In this document: positions 23,115 to 34,324 of the stretch, piece after piece
Layout of the letters: every line of letters begins with the position of its first letter
How positions within the stretch are numbered: the first letter of the stretch is position 1
Source of the DNA: Adiantum capillus-veneris
Lineage: Eukaryota > Streptophyta > Polypodiopsida > Polypodiales > Pteridaceae
Reading direction: 5' to 3'
Assembly (NCBI GenBank): GCA_014529385.2
Contig: CM043950.1
Span: 81,168,843-81,232,842, forward strand
Length of the DNA: 64,000 nt
Notes under the pieces: model-generated
What the model was told of the DNA's origin: nothing
Databases searched by the model: none
What the model saw: the letters and a program-made list of their open reading frames with translations, nothing else
Program-made: the position numbers and the translations under genes

Positions 23115-23705
23115 GGAACCTAGCCTCCTACTATTTTGAAGTACCCACTATTGCGTGATTCATTGTGTATACTATTGTGCTCTTATAGAAGTGTGGTGCT
23201 CAGCTCAGGTTTGCTAAGAAAACTTTGAATTGTTTCCATTGGATGCAACTCGAAGAGTAGCTCTCAACTTCAATGACAAAGGTTCTATCGATAACATTGC
23301 ATTGGTTACAACAATCAACAAATGAACTTTGAAATAAAAGGGTACGCAAAAGCCTTTTATTTGTTTACACATGACTAACAAAGCACTAAAACAAACACAC
23401 TAAAATTTGCACGCTGTCATGGGAATGACACATTCCAACGTATTATAAAACTTTGGGGAGGGCTGTGCAAACTCCCCCATGCAAGGAAACTTGCAAATTT
23501 TCCTTTCTTTCATACAGAACAATATTTATTTAAAAAACATTAGTAGAAATGATCTAGAGTATTAATTAACGTAAACTACTTTTCTTATTGTTCTTTTGCG
23601 AGGTACATGTATCGAGATGGGGCATCACAATTCCAACGTATCAAACATGGTACCAAGTCAAAAACGACATAACATGCTTTGAAGAAACAAAGGAAAATCT
23701 CTCTT

Positions 23706-23708
<3 letters not shown>

Positions 23709-23747
<39 letters not shown>
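23709..23747. repeat. (CT)n microsatellite
   Basis: About 19 CT units; a shorter CT tract follows at 23932-23949. Confidence 0.96.
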
Positions 23748-23751
<4 letters not shown>

Positions 23752-24217
23752 TTCTTCTTTTTGAAGCTTTTTTATTTGAATGTTGAATTGACACAAGCAC
23801 AAATTAGTAAACATGTTTTTATACGATTGGCATGAATGATCTTGTCTATTACATTTGGTTCGACTTCAACTCAACACGACTACAACTAACACAACACTTT
23901 AGTTACAAACTCATATAAATATTGAGTCCTCTCTCTCTCTCTCTCTCTCAAGCTCAACGAAGGAATCAAATACATGAGTTTCTCAATATCCTTATCATGA
24001 GTTTAATGTGAGAAAGTACAACATCTCTAAAACCTATGAAACTATGTCAATGGAACTCTTGGACAAAGACAAAGTTCTAAGTTTGTTTCCTCAATATGTA
24101 TTAGTAAATCAACGAGAGATTCTTGTTGAAGAAGAGGGCATTGATATTATTGAAAGAGGGAAACAAGAAGAAAGGGAATTTTTTGAACATGGTAAAAACA
24201 ATCCCAAAGACCTGTAG

Positions 24218-24227
<10 letters not shown>

Positions 24228-24270
<43 letters not shown>
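24228..24270. repeat. (GA)n microsatellite
   Basis: About 21 GA units, first of three GA tracts within 430 bp. Confidence 0.96.
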
Positions 24271-24276
<6 letters not shown>

Positions 24277-24323
24277 TGTAACACTATTCATAACAATGTA
24301 AATACGTTAAAACAATTTCTCAA

Positions 24324-24326
<3 letters not shown>

Positions 24327-24371
<45 letters not shown>
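24327..24371. repeat. (AG)n microsatellite
   Basis: About 22 AG units, second of the cluster. Confidence 0.96.
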
Positions 24372-24372
<1 letters not shown>

Positions 24373-24602
24373 GTCAATCAGAGCATATGTATTATGGATC
24401 TCAATCTTGAAAAAACCTAGGTAGAGTGTAATCTCACCTTCAAATTTTGAAATTCACCTTTCAAGATAAAATTAGTAGGTGGAAAACCTACAAGATTTTT
24501 TTGGCAAACACCTCCTAATTTCGGCCAAAAACATATAAGATTTCCTGCTTCACGATTTTTCAAGCTTTTGGAGAAAAGGTTTTTTCGAGCCTTGATTATG
24601 AT

Positions 24603-24606
<4 letters not shown>

Positions 24607-24653
<47 letters not shown>
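24607..24653. repeat. (GA)n microsatellite
   Basis: About 23 GA units, third of the cluster. Confidence 0.96.
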
Positions 24654-24659
<6 letters not shown>

Positions 24660-25008
24660 CAATGAGAGCAAAAGTACATACCAAAATCATTTTGTTTTAA
24701 ATGTAAACATCCTTATAGCTACCATCTTAGCCTCGAGGCTCAATTATGGATACACATTTTACCCAACATTTTTATTTACTTCAACAACCCCGCTTCCTAT
24801 CATATTTCACAAAAAAAATGTTTTTCCTCTCCTTCTCGCAAGCAAAAGGCATTGCGCTTCTTAGATTCGCCATCATCTTCTTCCTCACTCTCCTTCTCTT
24901 CAAAGTTTCTATGGGTTGTTTTTTACTTTCTTAGATCGATTTCCAAAAGTTGATTCCTTTACAATTCTTCCGGAGTTCCTATTTAGTGAGCATTATGCTT
25001 TGTTTTGA

Positions 25009-25102
25009 GAACTAACTAGGGGTGCCACCTCCACGTTAGTGCTACCTTTTCCATGAGAAACTAGGGGTGCCACCTCGACATGAGTGCTACCTTTTCCATG
25101 GG
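25009..25102. repeat. imperfect 50-bp tandem pair
   Basis: Two adjacent units both contain AACTAGGGGTGCCACCTC, then AGTGCTACCTTTTCCATG. They differ at a few positions. Confidence 0.85.
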
Positions 25103-26040
25103 TTACACTCGAAACAAGAGAATCCCCTTTTTGCAACAATTATTATAATACAACTAGAGCCCACCTTAGGCCCATGTCACATTGGGACGGGTGTCCCTCG
25201 CTTTTGGTAGTGTGCCTGCCCTTTGTTGCTATTACATTGGGCCTAGTACAAAAGACTGCAGATATCCAACAACGAACCTCCCTTGACCAAGTGGTACGAC
25301 GCCGGGTTTCTCGCTGCCACTCAGAGTTCAAAACCAATCCCATGCGCTCGCGCCATACCTTTTCGCAGATAGCCTCCCATTTCGAAAGTTGGTCGAGGTG
25401 GGAAGGCCGCCCCTCCGACAAACCCACGGGCCAACTTTCACTTTTCGGAGAGCCAATGAGAACGCGCCACTTCAACATGGCCATCCTCCCCCCGCCCCAG
25501 TGTCAAGTGTGACACACTTTAGCCACGTCTATATTTGATTATCAAGGTAAAGCCTCTTTGCACATTCCCAATCATTCCATGGTGTTCCATACAAAAACAT
25601 GGGCACCAAGAGACTTAATAAAATCAAGTGTAATCTTTGCACGTAGATTCACGAGGTTTCCTTCTCCATCAATCAAGTATGGTTAGCAATCTAGCACAGA
25701 TTGGTAACACATATGTGCCTCCTTAATTCACAAGGAGCATGGTTGACTTCGACGTACATCCATGGAAGTAGCTCGTCGTCTCAAACAATGAAGAGTAGGT
25801 TGTCCACTTATTGTCAATATAGCAACTACAAAAGGATGTAAGAGCAGACTCACTAATGTATCAAAATCCACATTCAAAAAGAGTGCGTTGTCTACACAGA
25901 CTAGTCTTTACCAATTTAGTGTTCAAAACATTTCCAAATTCTATACAAGACAGCACTAAAGAGATTGATAATTACAGAGAGACCTAACATTGCCTCAATT
26001 GCGAGAATCAAATAAGGAGGCAAATCACGAGATTCCATAC

Positions 26041-26152
26041 TTATACCATGTGTCCTAATTATACTACTCTGACAACACACATGTTCCAACACATTGTTAT
26101 ACCATGTGTCCTAATTATACTACTCTGACAACACACATGTTCCAACACATTG
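26041..26152. repeat. perfect 56-bp tandem duplication
   Basis: 26041-26096 and 26097-26152 appear identical, each running from TTATACCATGTGTCC to CAACACATTG. Identity implies a recent slippage or unequal exchange, or a sequencing/assembly artefact. Confidence 0.95.
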
Positions 26153-27354
26153 CTAAAAAAGATTTGAAGAAATACAATAAAGCAAAGAACCAATTTGCAA
26201 TTAGAAATAGTAAAAGTAACATTTGCAAGACATTACATATTTCCAGAATTCCCAAAGCTTTAGCACCAAAATAGAATGCCACATCCGATGCAACATTAAA
26301 TTATGACAATGGCCAGTTTGAAATGTAATCAAGGCTGCATTTTTGTTGCCCAATGCACATGCACCAGTGGGACTCTCTCACCTGCCTCTCTCGTTTGGCT
26401 GCACCCAGCATAAGACTATAAAAGAGGTATCTGCAAAGAAAATGAACCTCGTCAGGATTGGCTATACATGACATCAGCAACAACTTGTGAATCATACACA
26501 TATTGAGCTTTTTATAATATTTAATCACAAGTCTCAATCAATTCTCAAGAAACTCATTGGGGACAAAGTTATAAAATGTTCAGTTTGAGGTATTTGGGAT
26601 ACATTCACTTATCTGAAAGCCTTTAATTTCTTTGGACTCTTGCTCTTTTTTCTTGTAGATAAAAAATTCACAAATTGATATTAAGACCACACTAAACCTC
26701 TAATTTTTCAAGCATTTTCTACAATCAAACCATTTTGGAAATTCCTTTTTGTAGAATCCAAAGTACATTTTTTGCATTACGCTTACTCAAGAAACATCTT
26801 TAACACTGTTTCCTTACACTTGTTATCCTTATGATTCTGTCTCTAAGAGGTACGCAAGCTTCCTCGTTCAACCCAAAGTGGTCCACCTCAAAAAGTGTGG
26901 CGCATGGATTACATGCACAAGAGGAGTTTAAAAATGGAAATTCGGAAAAAACAAAGTTAAACGGGGTCACTTTATTCATGGTGAAGTATGAGTGTAAAGG
27001 AATTTTATACGTACCCCTTGAATGCATGTGTTATACGTATTTTGGGAAGGTGAAACCCCGAGGTAGACGTAGTTTCATCAAAATTCCAAATCCAAATCCT
27101 CTGTTGCCTTTTACTTTTGAATAGAGCAGGTCATCTACACGAGTCATTACAATTTTGCCAGAAATATAGATAGTTTCTGCTTGCTCAAATTTAAACAAAT
27201 AAGGATGGTTCTCTTTATATATACCTAGTCGAATCCAGGATAAGCGGAGATTCACCCTTGAAGGAAAGTGCAAGGTATAGACCCATGGTAGTCACCCACA
27301 AGACAATATAACCATCAGCTCCATCATGATAGTATTGACTAAATCCCCACTAAC

Positions 27355-27580
27355 TGTTGGAATTAGGGTTGCAGAGAAATGCACACAGTTTGGAGAAGAC
27401 GAAGGAAGCTCAAGGCACACAACTGAGTGTGTGTTACTTAGTGTGCAATGGAAAGATAGATAGCCCTCGAGTGATGGGCGTATATACAATGCACGGGGAA
27501 AAAACCTCCTAAAGAGGGAAAAAATGCCCCGGCGGTCCTAGTGTGTTCACACACATCACTACCACATGTATATGGTAACA
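27355..27580 (-). repeat. Copia-2 3' LTR
   Basis: 226 bp, TG...CA; lies after RNase H on the coding strand. Confidence 0.95.
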
Positions 27581-27655
27581 AATCCTCCCTAGAGTGATGC
27601 GGTGAACAAGAGCTGGCACATGAGTAAAGGGAAGTGCCATGCCCTGAGGACATGA

Positions 27656-28020
27656 TTAGTCCACGAAGGGGAGTAAGCCCAAAGCTTTGCGGAAAGCTTC
27701 GAGCTTCTCACGAGACATTGCCTTTGTGAAAAGATCTGCAAGGTTGTCTTGTGTTGGCACATAAGCCAAGCTGATCTCCCCTACTGAGAGACTCTCCCTG
27801 ACATAGTGGTAATGCACCTCAATGTGCTTTGTGCGAGCATGAAAAACTGGGTTCCTCGCAACTGCCAATGCGCTCTGACTGTCAGTGTAGATAGTGTTAG
27901 TCGTGTCCTGTCCAACACCCAAATCAGCCATAAGGCGTCTGAGCAATACACACTCAACCGTAGCTGTGAAGACTTCCCTGTACTCAGCCTCACAACTAGA
28001 AGTGGCCACAATAGTTACGG
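27656..28020 (-). pseudogene. Copia-2 RNase H
   Basis: 117 codons covering nearly the whole Copia RNase H: ATSSCEAEYREVF, YTDSQSALAVARNPVFH, RTKHIEVHYHYVRE and the end LADLFTKAM. The frame itself is open, but it starts abruptly at the deletion junction where RT should precede it. Confidence 0.93.
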
Positions 28021-28551
28021 CTTTTTATCATGCCATGCTTCATATGGAGTAATAGACTGCGAAGCTTTTGTAGGACACCTGTTAAGTATATAAGTGGCAC
28101 ACATGATGGCCTCAAGCCAAAAAGAATGCGGCAAAGCTTGACTTTTAACCATACATCGTGCCATTTCTGTAAGTCACTTGTTTTTCTTCTCAGCAACACC
28201 ATTTTGCTGAGGTGTATAAGGCAATGTACATTGGTGTTTTATCCCACGACTAGCCAGAAATGCATTAAATTCATGAGACATATACTCCCCCCCTCGATCG
28301 GAACGGAGGGTGCCCATAGTACATTTCGATACATTTTCAGCCATAGCCAGAAATTGTTTGAAGCACATGAAAACTTCGGACTTCGCTTTAAGCGGAAATA
28401 CCCATGCATGCCTGGAGTAATCATCAATGAAAGTCACGAAGTAAAGATAATTTCCAAAGGACAGAGTTTGCATGGGCCCACAAACATCACTATGTACAAG
28501 TTGTAACCTGCATGTGGCCCTAACTGAACCATCCTTCGGAAACTTAGAACG
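28021..28551 (-). pseudogene. Copia-2 integrase core
   Basis: Reads LVHSDVCGPMQT (first catalytic Asp), FIDDYSRHAWVF, LRSDRGGEYMS (second Asp) and QNGVAEKKNK (Glu). A TGA at 28174-28176 replaces an expected Arg, after which the same frame continues with MARCMVKSQALP and ILNRCPTKAS to YEAWHDKKP at about 28020. There the sequence jumps to RNase H. The catalytic triad is present, and the lesions are the internal stop and the stop at 28552-28554. Confidence 0.92.
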
Positions 28552-29361
28552 CTACATTTTACCCAAAATGCAGCCTTCACACACATGTTTGACAGGTGCT
28601 TCAAGAGGCGGCAAAGAAGCAACCATATCAGATTTTTGTAAACGCAACAAACTGGCAAAATTCAGATGCCCAAAACGTGCATGCCACATTTTTGCATCTG
28701 AAACATCCTTTGAATCTGCAACTGCATTTGCAAAATTTTGTCCACACTTGTCATACAAAGTGAGCTTATACAACCCACGCCACAAAAGGCCAGATGCAAC
28801 AATTTCATCACCAAAACTGAGATCATGAACTGTACATCTGTTATCCACAAATTTGACTACAAGTCCAAGTCTAACAAGTGTAGATACAGACAAAAGATTC
28901 TTCTGGATCCCAGATACATAAAGTGCATCAACAAGTGTAAAATAACAGCCATTTGCAGCAGTAAGCACAATCTTTCCAACTGCCTGAACCAAATAAGAGG
29001 CATTGTTGGCACAAGTGAATGAATTCCCATGAGGAATAGACTCAAGAGAGGTGGACAATTCTCGATGTAAGGTAATGTGCTTTGTAGCACCACTATCAAA
29101 ATACCACACATGTGAATCTGCAGCAACTAACATGCATGCGTCATGGACAACAGAATTGTAAGTGCACTCTGCACTAAAAGCCCATTCTGCATCAACATCA
29201 ACGTCACAGTGTCCTTTCACACAAGACTCGACCATGGCTGCATTTGTAGTGGAACCAACATTTGCAGTGGAATCATCCTCTTTCTTCTTAGCCTCTTTTG
29301 CCTTCAACTTAGGACACTGCTTGATCAAGTGATCATTAGCTTTAAAATAATGGCAACGCAT
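28552..29361 (-). pseudogene. Copia-2 zinc knuckle, protease and integrase N-terminus
   Basis: 269 codons. The zinc knuckle at the start reads CHYFKANDHLIKQC, with Phe in place of the second Cys, so metal binding is doubtful. The protease motif is VWYFDSGATKHIT. The integrase zinc finger is MWHARFGHLNFASL followed by CEGCILGK. It ends at a TAG (28552-28554) beyond which the same frame carries on into the integrase core. Confidence 0.9.
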
Positions 29362-30276
29362 CTTCTTTTTGCCCTTATCACCACAGTTTCCAAACGAATT
29401 GCTACCAGCAAAAGCATTAGGAACAGAAGTTTTGCCACTCGCAATAGAACCATAAGAAGTGGTTGCATTGTTGTTACCACCCTTTATTTGAGAAGCAATA
29501 AAAGCCTGTTCAACTGCACGCTACCTAGTCCTGTTTTTTCTGGATAGTGACTCTTGCAACAGCAATGTGCATAATGCATCAAACTTGACAACTTCAGGAT
29601 TTCCTTGGGTCATAAGTCTGCAAGTACTAGCAAAAGTCTGATAAGAATCTGGTAAGGCATCAAGAACAGTCTGCACAAGGGAACTATCTGAAATGACTTC
29701 AACTGCAGAAATAAGTTGCTCATTGATATCCTGACACCAGCAAGGAAAGCGTCCATATCATCTTCCTCATGCATAATCTTCGATTCCAACTCTTTACGCA
29801 ACAAAGCAATTTTAGCCTCATTGCGGCTTGCATAAAGACCTGCTAGAATATCCCAAGCCTGTTTTGCAGATTTCGCGGAACGAATGTGAGGAGTAATGGT
29901 GCGCTTCACAGACAACGCAATCAACGCATGAGCCTGCGCATCTTTACATCCCAACGAGCTTGTTCTGCCATAGGCAAAACAACTCTAATAGCAGCAATCC
30001 TTGCAGCAAGACCTGCAACATCCTCAACATCGCCTACATCCTCAGAACCAGGACGTACATAGTGCCTTGCACAATATTCCAAACGCCCTTTGACACAAGA
30101 ACATGTTGCATCATGTAAGCCCACATAGGGTAATTGTTCCCATCCAATCTGTCCTCAACAACAAACATCTTGAATGCATCTGTGTTGTTGTCAGCGATGG
30201 AAAATACTTGCACCTGGTGTGAAAACTGCTCGAAATAAGGAGAAATTGAGTGAGACCAGCACGTGCTATATAGCAC
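29362..30276 (-). pseudogene. Copia-2 gag
   Basis: Overlapping minus-strand frames. 30034-30276 contains the gag start (RLDGNNYPMWAYMMQHVLV). 29921-30124 and 29610-29954 continue with AQAHALIALSVKRTI, AKQAWDILAGLYASRNEAK and MDAFLAGV. This is a typical Copia gag (UBN2-like) broken by at least two frameshifts. Confidence 0.88.
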
Positions 30277-30549
30277 AACCCGCAGCAGACTGTATGGGAC
30301 CTGTTATGCAGTAATTGGCGCTGACAGAAATTATGCACAAAATGACGAAATTGCATGTGCAGACCTGGCTGTAGTAGAAACGGAGGCAGAAATGAGCCCA
30401 AATCAGAAATATGAGCAGATTGAGCTCTACGAGTTCTCCCGAAATTTTTGTCGACCTACGAACGCTCGCCAAAGCTCACAGAAATCGGAGAAAATGAGCA
30501 AGCGTGTGCTGGAGTTACTGGAGAATAAGCCCGGGAGAACGCAACCTGC

Positions 30550-30561
30550 TCTGATACCAAT
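30550..30561 (-). promoter_or_regulatory. Copia-2 primer-binding site
   Basis: The minus strand next to the 5' LTR reads TTGGTATCAGAGC, complementary to initiator Met-tRNA. Confidence 0.9.
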
Positions 30562-30775
30562 TGTTGGAATTAGGGCTGCAGAGAAACGCACAAGCTTGGA
30601 GAAGACGAAGGAAGCTCAAGAGAGTGTGTTACTCAATGTGCAATGAAAAGATAGATAGCCCTAGAGTGATGGACGTATATACAATGCACGGGGAAAAAAC
30701 CTCCTAAAGAGGGAAAAAATACCCCGGCGGTCCTAGTGTGTTCACACATATCACTACCACATGTATATGGTAACA
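30562..30775 (-). repeat. Copia-2 5' LTR
   Basis: 214 bp, TG...CA, adjacent to the primer site. Confidence 0.95.
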
Positions 30776-31430
30776 CTAACGTCGTTAGTACACAATAGTA
30801 GGTGTAGAACTAGGTACTAACATATGCTCCCCAACACAACACACACCATACGCACACACATGAGCATACATCAACACAAAGTTCAGCGTACTGAGTTTCT
30901 ATCATGACTCCGGAGATCAAGGGCAGACTCGGTCATAATGAAGCCTAGCAGTAAAAGAAGCATTAAATCGAAAAAATTAGCACAAAAATGAGGTGGTTGA
31001 TAGGGCATACGCACCACAAAAGATAGAAAGAATTAGCACAATATCAACCGGTCGTAACTTGGACGAAAACTTCACAATGTGAAGTCTGCATGTCCGATAT
31101 ACGACTAAAAAATGTACCTAGATGAATCCAAGATAAGCCGAGATTCACCCTTGAAGGAAAGTGCAAGGTATAGACCCATGGTAGTCACCCACAAGACAAT
31201 ATAACCATCAGCTCCATCATGGATAGTATTGACTAAATTCCCTGACATCCCCACTAACGTCGTCAGTGCCCAATAGTGGGTGTAGAACTAGGTACTAACA
31301 TATGCTCTCCAACACAACACACACCACACACACACACACATGAGCATACATCAACACAATGTTCAGCGTACCGAGTTTCTGTCATGACTCCGGGGATCAA
31401 GGGCAGACTCAGCCATAATGAAGCCTAGGA

Positions 31431-32470
31431 CAGCTTACGAAGTGTTATGGCACCCTTGTGAGCCTGTACGCAGGACCTGCATGTCCAGGAACTTTAGATT
31501 AGTTGTATACCCTCTTATTGCACATCAGCATAGCCAATGTCTGCGATGTGTAGGCACTCAGGAGTGTTCCCATACAATTGCATTAGTACCTAGACTAGGT
31601 ATTTATCTGCATGTGAAGCACCTCTTATTAGTAATTCATCAACTTATTAATAAGTGACATTTTAGCATCATTTTAGAAGGTCGTGGGGTTCAATCTGACA
31701 CTGCTCACCCAGCTATAATCCCCTATAAGTGATCCCAGGGGTCACTTGTCAAGCATAAGTCTGTACTCTCAGTACCAGTACCCAGTACCCGCAGTACCAT
31801 CAGAATCCATGGCGTTTTTGCATCAGTGTTTTCAGCCATGACCAGCAGACCATCGGTGTTTTCAGCCATCAGTAGCAGATTGCATCGCTGTCAGTTTTCA
31901 GCCCTAGCATTTTTCAGAAGTTGCAGATTTCAGCCATAGTCCCAGCGTTTCCAGATTTCAGCCCTAGCCACATCATCAGATCAGACTACCATGTTACATC
32001 AGCCCTAGCGTTTTCAGTTTCCAGCCCTTAGCATCACAGATCCAAAGCGTCTACCGCAAGATTCCATCAGCATCTCAGTATCTAGGACCATTGTATCAGC
32101 ATTCGTGCAATCTAAAGTGAATACCTCTCTAGCGATAGAGAGGGGGGGCCCTTGGAGGGGGGTTGAGACCCCATCTGGTGTTAGTCTTCTCTCCCTCTCC
32201 CTGTCTCTTAGCACTCACAAAACCTTCATTCACAGTATCATTCTAGTCTTTGCACATCTCTCATAAAGTGGAACCTTGAGTACGCACGGAGCATTCATCC
32301 TGAGCATTCATCATCAATCAAAACCGAAGCACATTACATTCGAAGGTCTGCATAAAGCTGGAAGCCAACAGCAACTGTTCTTACAAAGTGTTAGTAGAGT
32401 TCTTCATCGACCTCACCCAGAAGAGTCAAAAGCAGGAAATGTTTTCCGAAAACCTAAAAGATAATGGCAC
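31431..32470 (+). repeat. segment homologous to the interior of the 37662-41831 LTR element
   Basis: Landmarks shared with 39880-40960 in the same order are GGCAC(C/T)(C/T)TTGTGAG, a stretch rich in TTTTCAGCC and GCGTTTTTGC motifs, and a block with GAGAG(G/T)GGGGCC(C/T)TTGGAGG followed by TCTCTCTCC-type sequence and GGAACCTTGAG. Similarity is moderate. It probably marks an older, LTR-less relative of that element. 31760-31795 is a small CAGTACC minisatellite. No coding potential is recognised. Confidence 0.6.
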
Positions 32471-32491
32471 TGAGCTTCCTTAGCCAAAATT

Positions 32492-32990
32492 TTGCTCATC
32501 GTTGTTTTTCCCCCTAAAAGCAAGACAGCAGGCAAGGAGAAACACGCGCTTTCTGTCCCTAATAATAGAGGGAGAACCAAAGATCTGCAAAAGGAGCCTA
32601 AGCATGAGGCTAAGTTGAAAGAAGAGGGACAACACAAAAGCGGTGGTGATGGTAGAGATGATAGCAGAAGTAAACACGACACTCATCACGAGGGCAGAAG
32701 AGATGAAGATTGAGATCACGGTAGACACGATGATGGAAATCGCAGTAGACATGAGAAAAGGTATTAAAGAGACCATGACAATAGAGGATGAGTACATAAG
32801 GGTTAGTAATCACAAGGCTAGTGATTAAAGGACTAACAGAGAGCATCATGATCACAAGGATAAAAACAATGGATATGCTGGCAGTGACAATGATGATGGA
32901 CGGAGAGACCGGAGCAATCAATTGCTTAAAATTGTTGGGGTGAGACAATGCCGATTCTCCACCATACTTCTAAAAGACACTTTTGTATGA
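32492..32990 (+). pseudogene. Arg/Asp/His-rich broken reading frame
   Basis: The plus strand encodes KHEAKLKEEGQHKSGGDG, then DDSRSKHDTHHEGRRDED, a TGA, DHGRHDDGNRSRHEKRY, and after a shift HHDHKDKNNGYAGSDNDDG. Charged RD/RH/SR-like composition is typical of nuclear RNA-processing or chromatin proteins of plants. Multiple stops show that it is not functional. It may be an exon carried along with the repeat upstream. No specific gene can be named. Confidence 0.45.
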
Positions 32991-33802
32991 TGTGCACTAT
33001 ATGCAGTTTGTAGTTTGTGTCATTTCCTCGTTGCATGATGAAAAGTTAAACTACTCACATGGTTTACTTCTAGCTTGACAAAACAACACTCTCTGCACAC
33101 TCAAATGAGACACCTACTTGATTATGAGGTCAGTAGTCCAATTTAAATTTTGCATTTCTCCACACTACAATCTACTATATCGAAACATATTGTTTCTAAC
33201 TCACAACAACACATCTCGCATCAACGAATTTCTTTGGCAAGGCCAACCAAGCAAGACTGGTTGGCCTCTTAGGCTAGCATACTACCTTAAGGACTTACAT
33301 AAGTACATAGAAATGTGTTTACGTCCTCCAAATACCACATCAACTTGTTGGACAATGTTTATAAATTTTATCATGGCCATTAGTGTCATCATAAGAGAAA
33401 ATTAACAATTAATGCTCTTCCCTCCTCCTCAACAGCTATTAGAGTTGGCACACTCTCTTCAAGCCAGGTGACACACTTGCACGCTTTCCTTCCTGGAGTT
33501 TTGGCAGCAAAGAGTCAGATGGTATAATCGAAGACAATTGAACCATGATTGCGGACACTCTCGCATGCTACTCATTCTTTGGAAGAGAGGAAGCCATGCC
33601 TCAAACCACTTTGGACATAGTATTCTTGGGCAATATTATCCTTTGAGAGCGCACGACCGTCTATAAGATTCCCCTCATCTTGTTTATTCTCATAGATTTC
33701 AATTCCTCTCTTGCTTGCTCTAGTGTTTCGTTTAAAACATGTGATAAAATCACAAGGCCTGCCTAGAAGCATTGGTCATGAGAAAATTCAGAATGATTCA
33801 AA
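32991..33802. other. unassigned DNA
   Basis: No recognisable domain or repeat. The open frames at 33118-33405 (+) and 33572-33772 (-) have no features I can assign. Confidence 0.4.
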
Positions 33803-34264
33803 TTTTTGAAAGGGAAAATTACCAAAATACCCCTCTAATTTGTGGAAATTCCCAAAATAGCCCTCAAATTTCAAAAATTCCCAACGTACCCTCAATATTT
33901 TGTCATAAGTTTCCAAAATACCCCTCAAATTTTCCAAAATTCCCAGATTAAATTTCTCCAAAGATAAATTTTTTGTAGCTTTTAATAAGAAGACTGATTG
34001 TCTTTCAATACAAGAAGCTAAAACTAGAATTTGGGTTGATTATGTAGGCTTTGAAGATGGATTGCTTCATTAATTTTAGACGTAATTGCCCTTTTTGCAA
34101 GGTAATTTGTGACAAATTACATGCTAACCACTCAAAAATGAATCTCAATTGTCAAAAGGGAATAAAATTAGAAAGTCTTGAACAATTCAACCAAATTAGA
34201 TACAAGGGTATTTTGGGAATTTTCACAAATTAGAGGGGTATTTTGGTAATTTTCCTTTTTAAAA
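33803..34264. mobile_element. MITE-like element with long terminal inverted repeats
   Basis: 33812-34255 (444 bp) starts GGGAAAATTACCAAAATACC and ends with its near-perfect inverse. The terminal inverted repeats are about 48 bp. Flanks TTTTTGAAA (33803-33811) and TTTTTAAAA (34256-34264) match at 8 of 9 positions, which would fit a Mutator-type 9-bp target duplication. The left end also contains internal copies of the AAAATACCCCTCAAATTT motif. There is no transposase, so it would be non-autonomous. Confidence 0.75.
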
Positions 34265-34324
34265 AGCAACTCTAATAAGTGGGCGTGTATTCATCAGCCA
34301 CTACATGTGTTCATGGTATCAATG

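Larger units (their letters stand above)
22641..27220. other. non-coding, microsatellite-rich stretch
   Basis: 4.6 kb with no recognisable protein domain. Open frames of 60-140 codons occur (for example 24008-24217 + and 25084-25512 +), but their sequences look random and overlap frames on the other strand. Visible structure consists of GA/CT tracts, a short hairpin at about 22900-22926 (CGCTAGTG/CACTAGCG), a tandem pair near 25010-25102 and a 56-bp tandem duplication at 26041-26152. Confidence 0.5.
27350..30780 (-). mobile_element. Copia LTR retrotransposon 2, RT-deleted (insert 27355-30775)
   Basis: 3421 bp with LTRs at 27355-27580 and 30562-30775 (TGTTGGAATT to GGTAACA), and a perfect 5-bp duplication CTAAC at 27350-27354 and 30776-30780. 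The minus strand carries gag, protease and integrase and then jumps directly to RNase H; the whole reverse-transcriptase domain is missing. The primer site (TGGTATCAGAGC) and purine tract (CTAGGGAGGATT, 27581-27592) are intact, so it could still be moved in trans. The LTRs are about 94% identical with one 12-14 bp indel, so it is older than Copia-1. A paralogous empty site exists at 31118-31430. Confidence 0.95.
27221..31430. repeat. direct repeat of about 310 bp, one copy filled and one empty
   Basis: 27221-27354 plus 30776-30955 together align with the uninterrupted copy 31118-31430. Shared landmarks are GAGATTCACCCTTGAAGG, GTAGTCACCCACAAGACA, GGTACTAACATATGCTC and GATCAAGGGCAGACTC. The Copia-2 insertion explains the gap in the first copy. 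The stretch 30956-31117 between copies has no recognisable content. The nature of the repeat is unknown; it may be a piece of an LTR or a local tandem duplication. Confidence 0.88.

Noticed and set aside
24226-24420. Arg-Glu repeat and Ser-Leu repeat proteins encoded by GA/CT tracts (also 23585-23800, 34535-35872)
   Set aside because: They are translations of dinucleotide microsatellites on either strand.
23049-24653. CRISPR-like array from regularly spaced GA tracts
   Set aside because: Simple dinucleotide tracts without repeat-spacer structure, in a eukaryotic context.
25084-25512. 142-codon plus-strand frame as a host gene
   Set aside because: The opposite strand is equally open (25143-25484), the product shows no domain, and the sequence looks like GC-rich repeat DNA.
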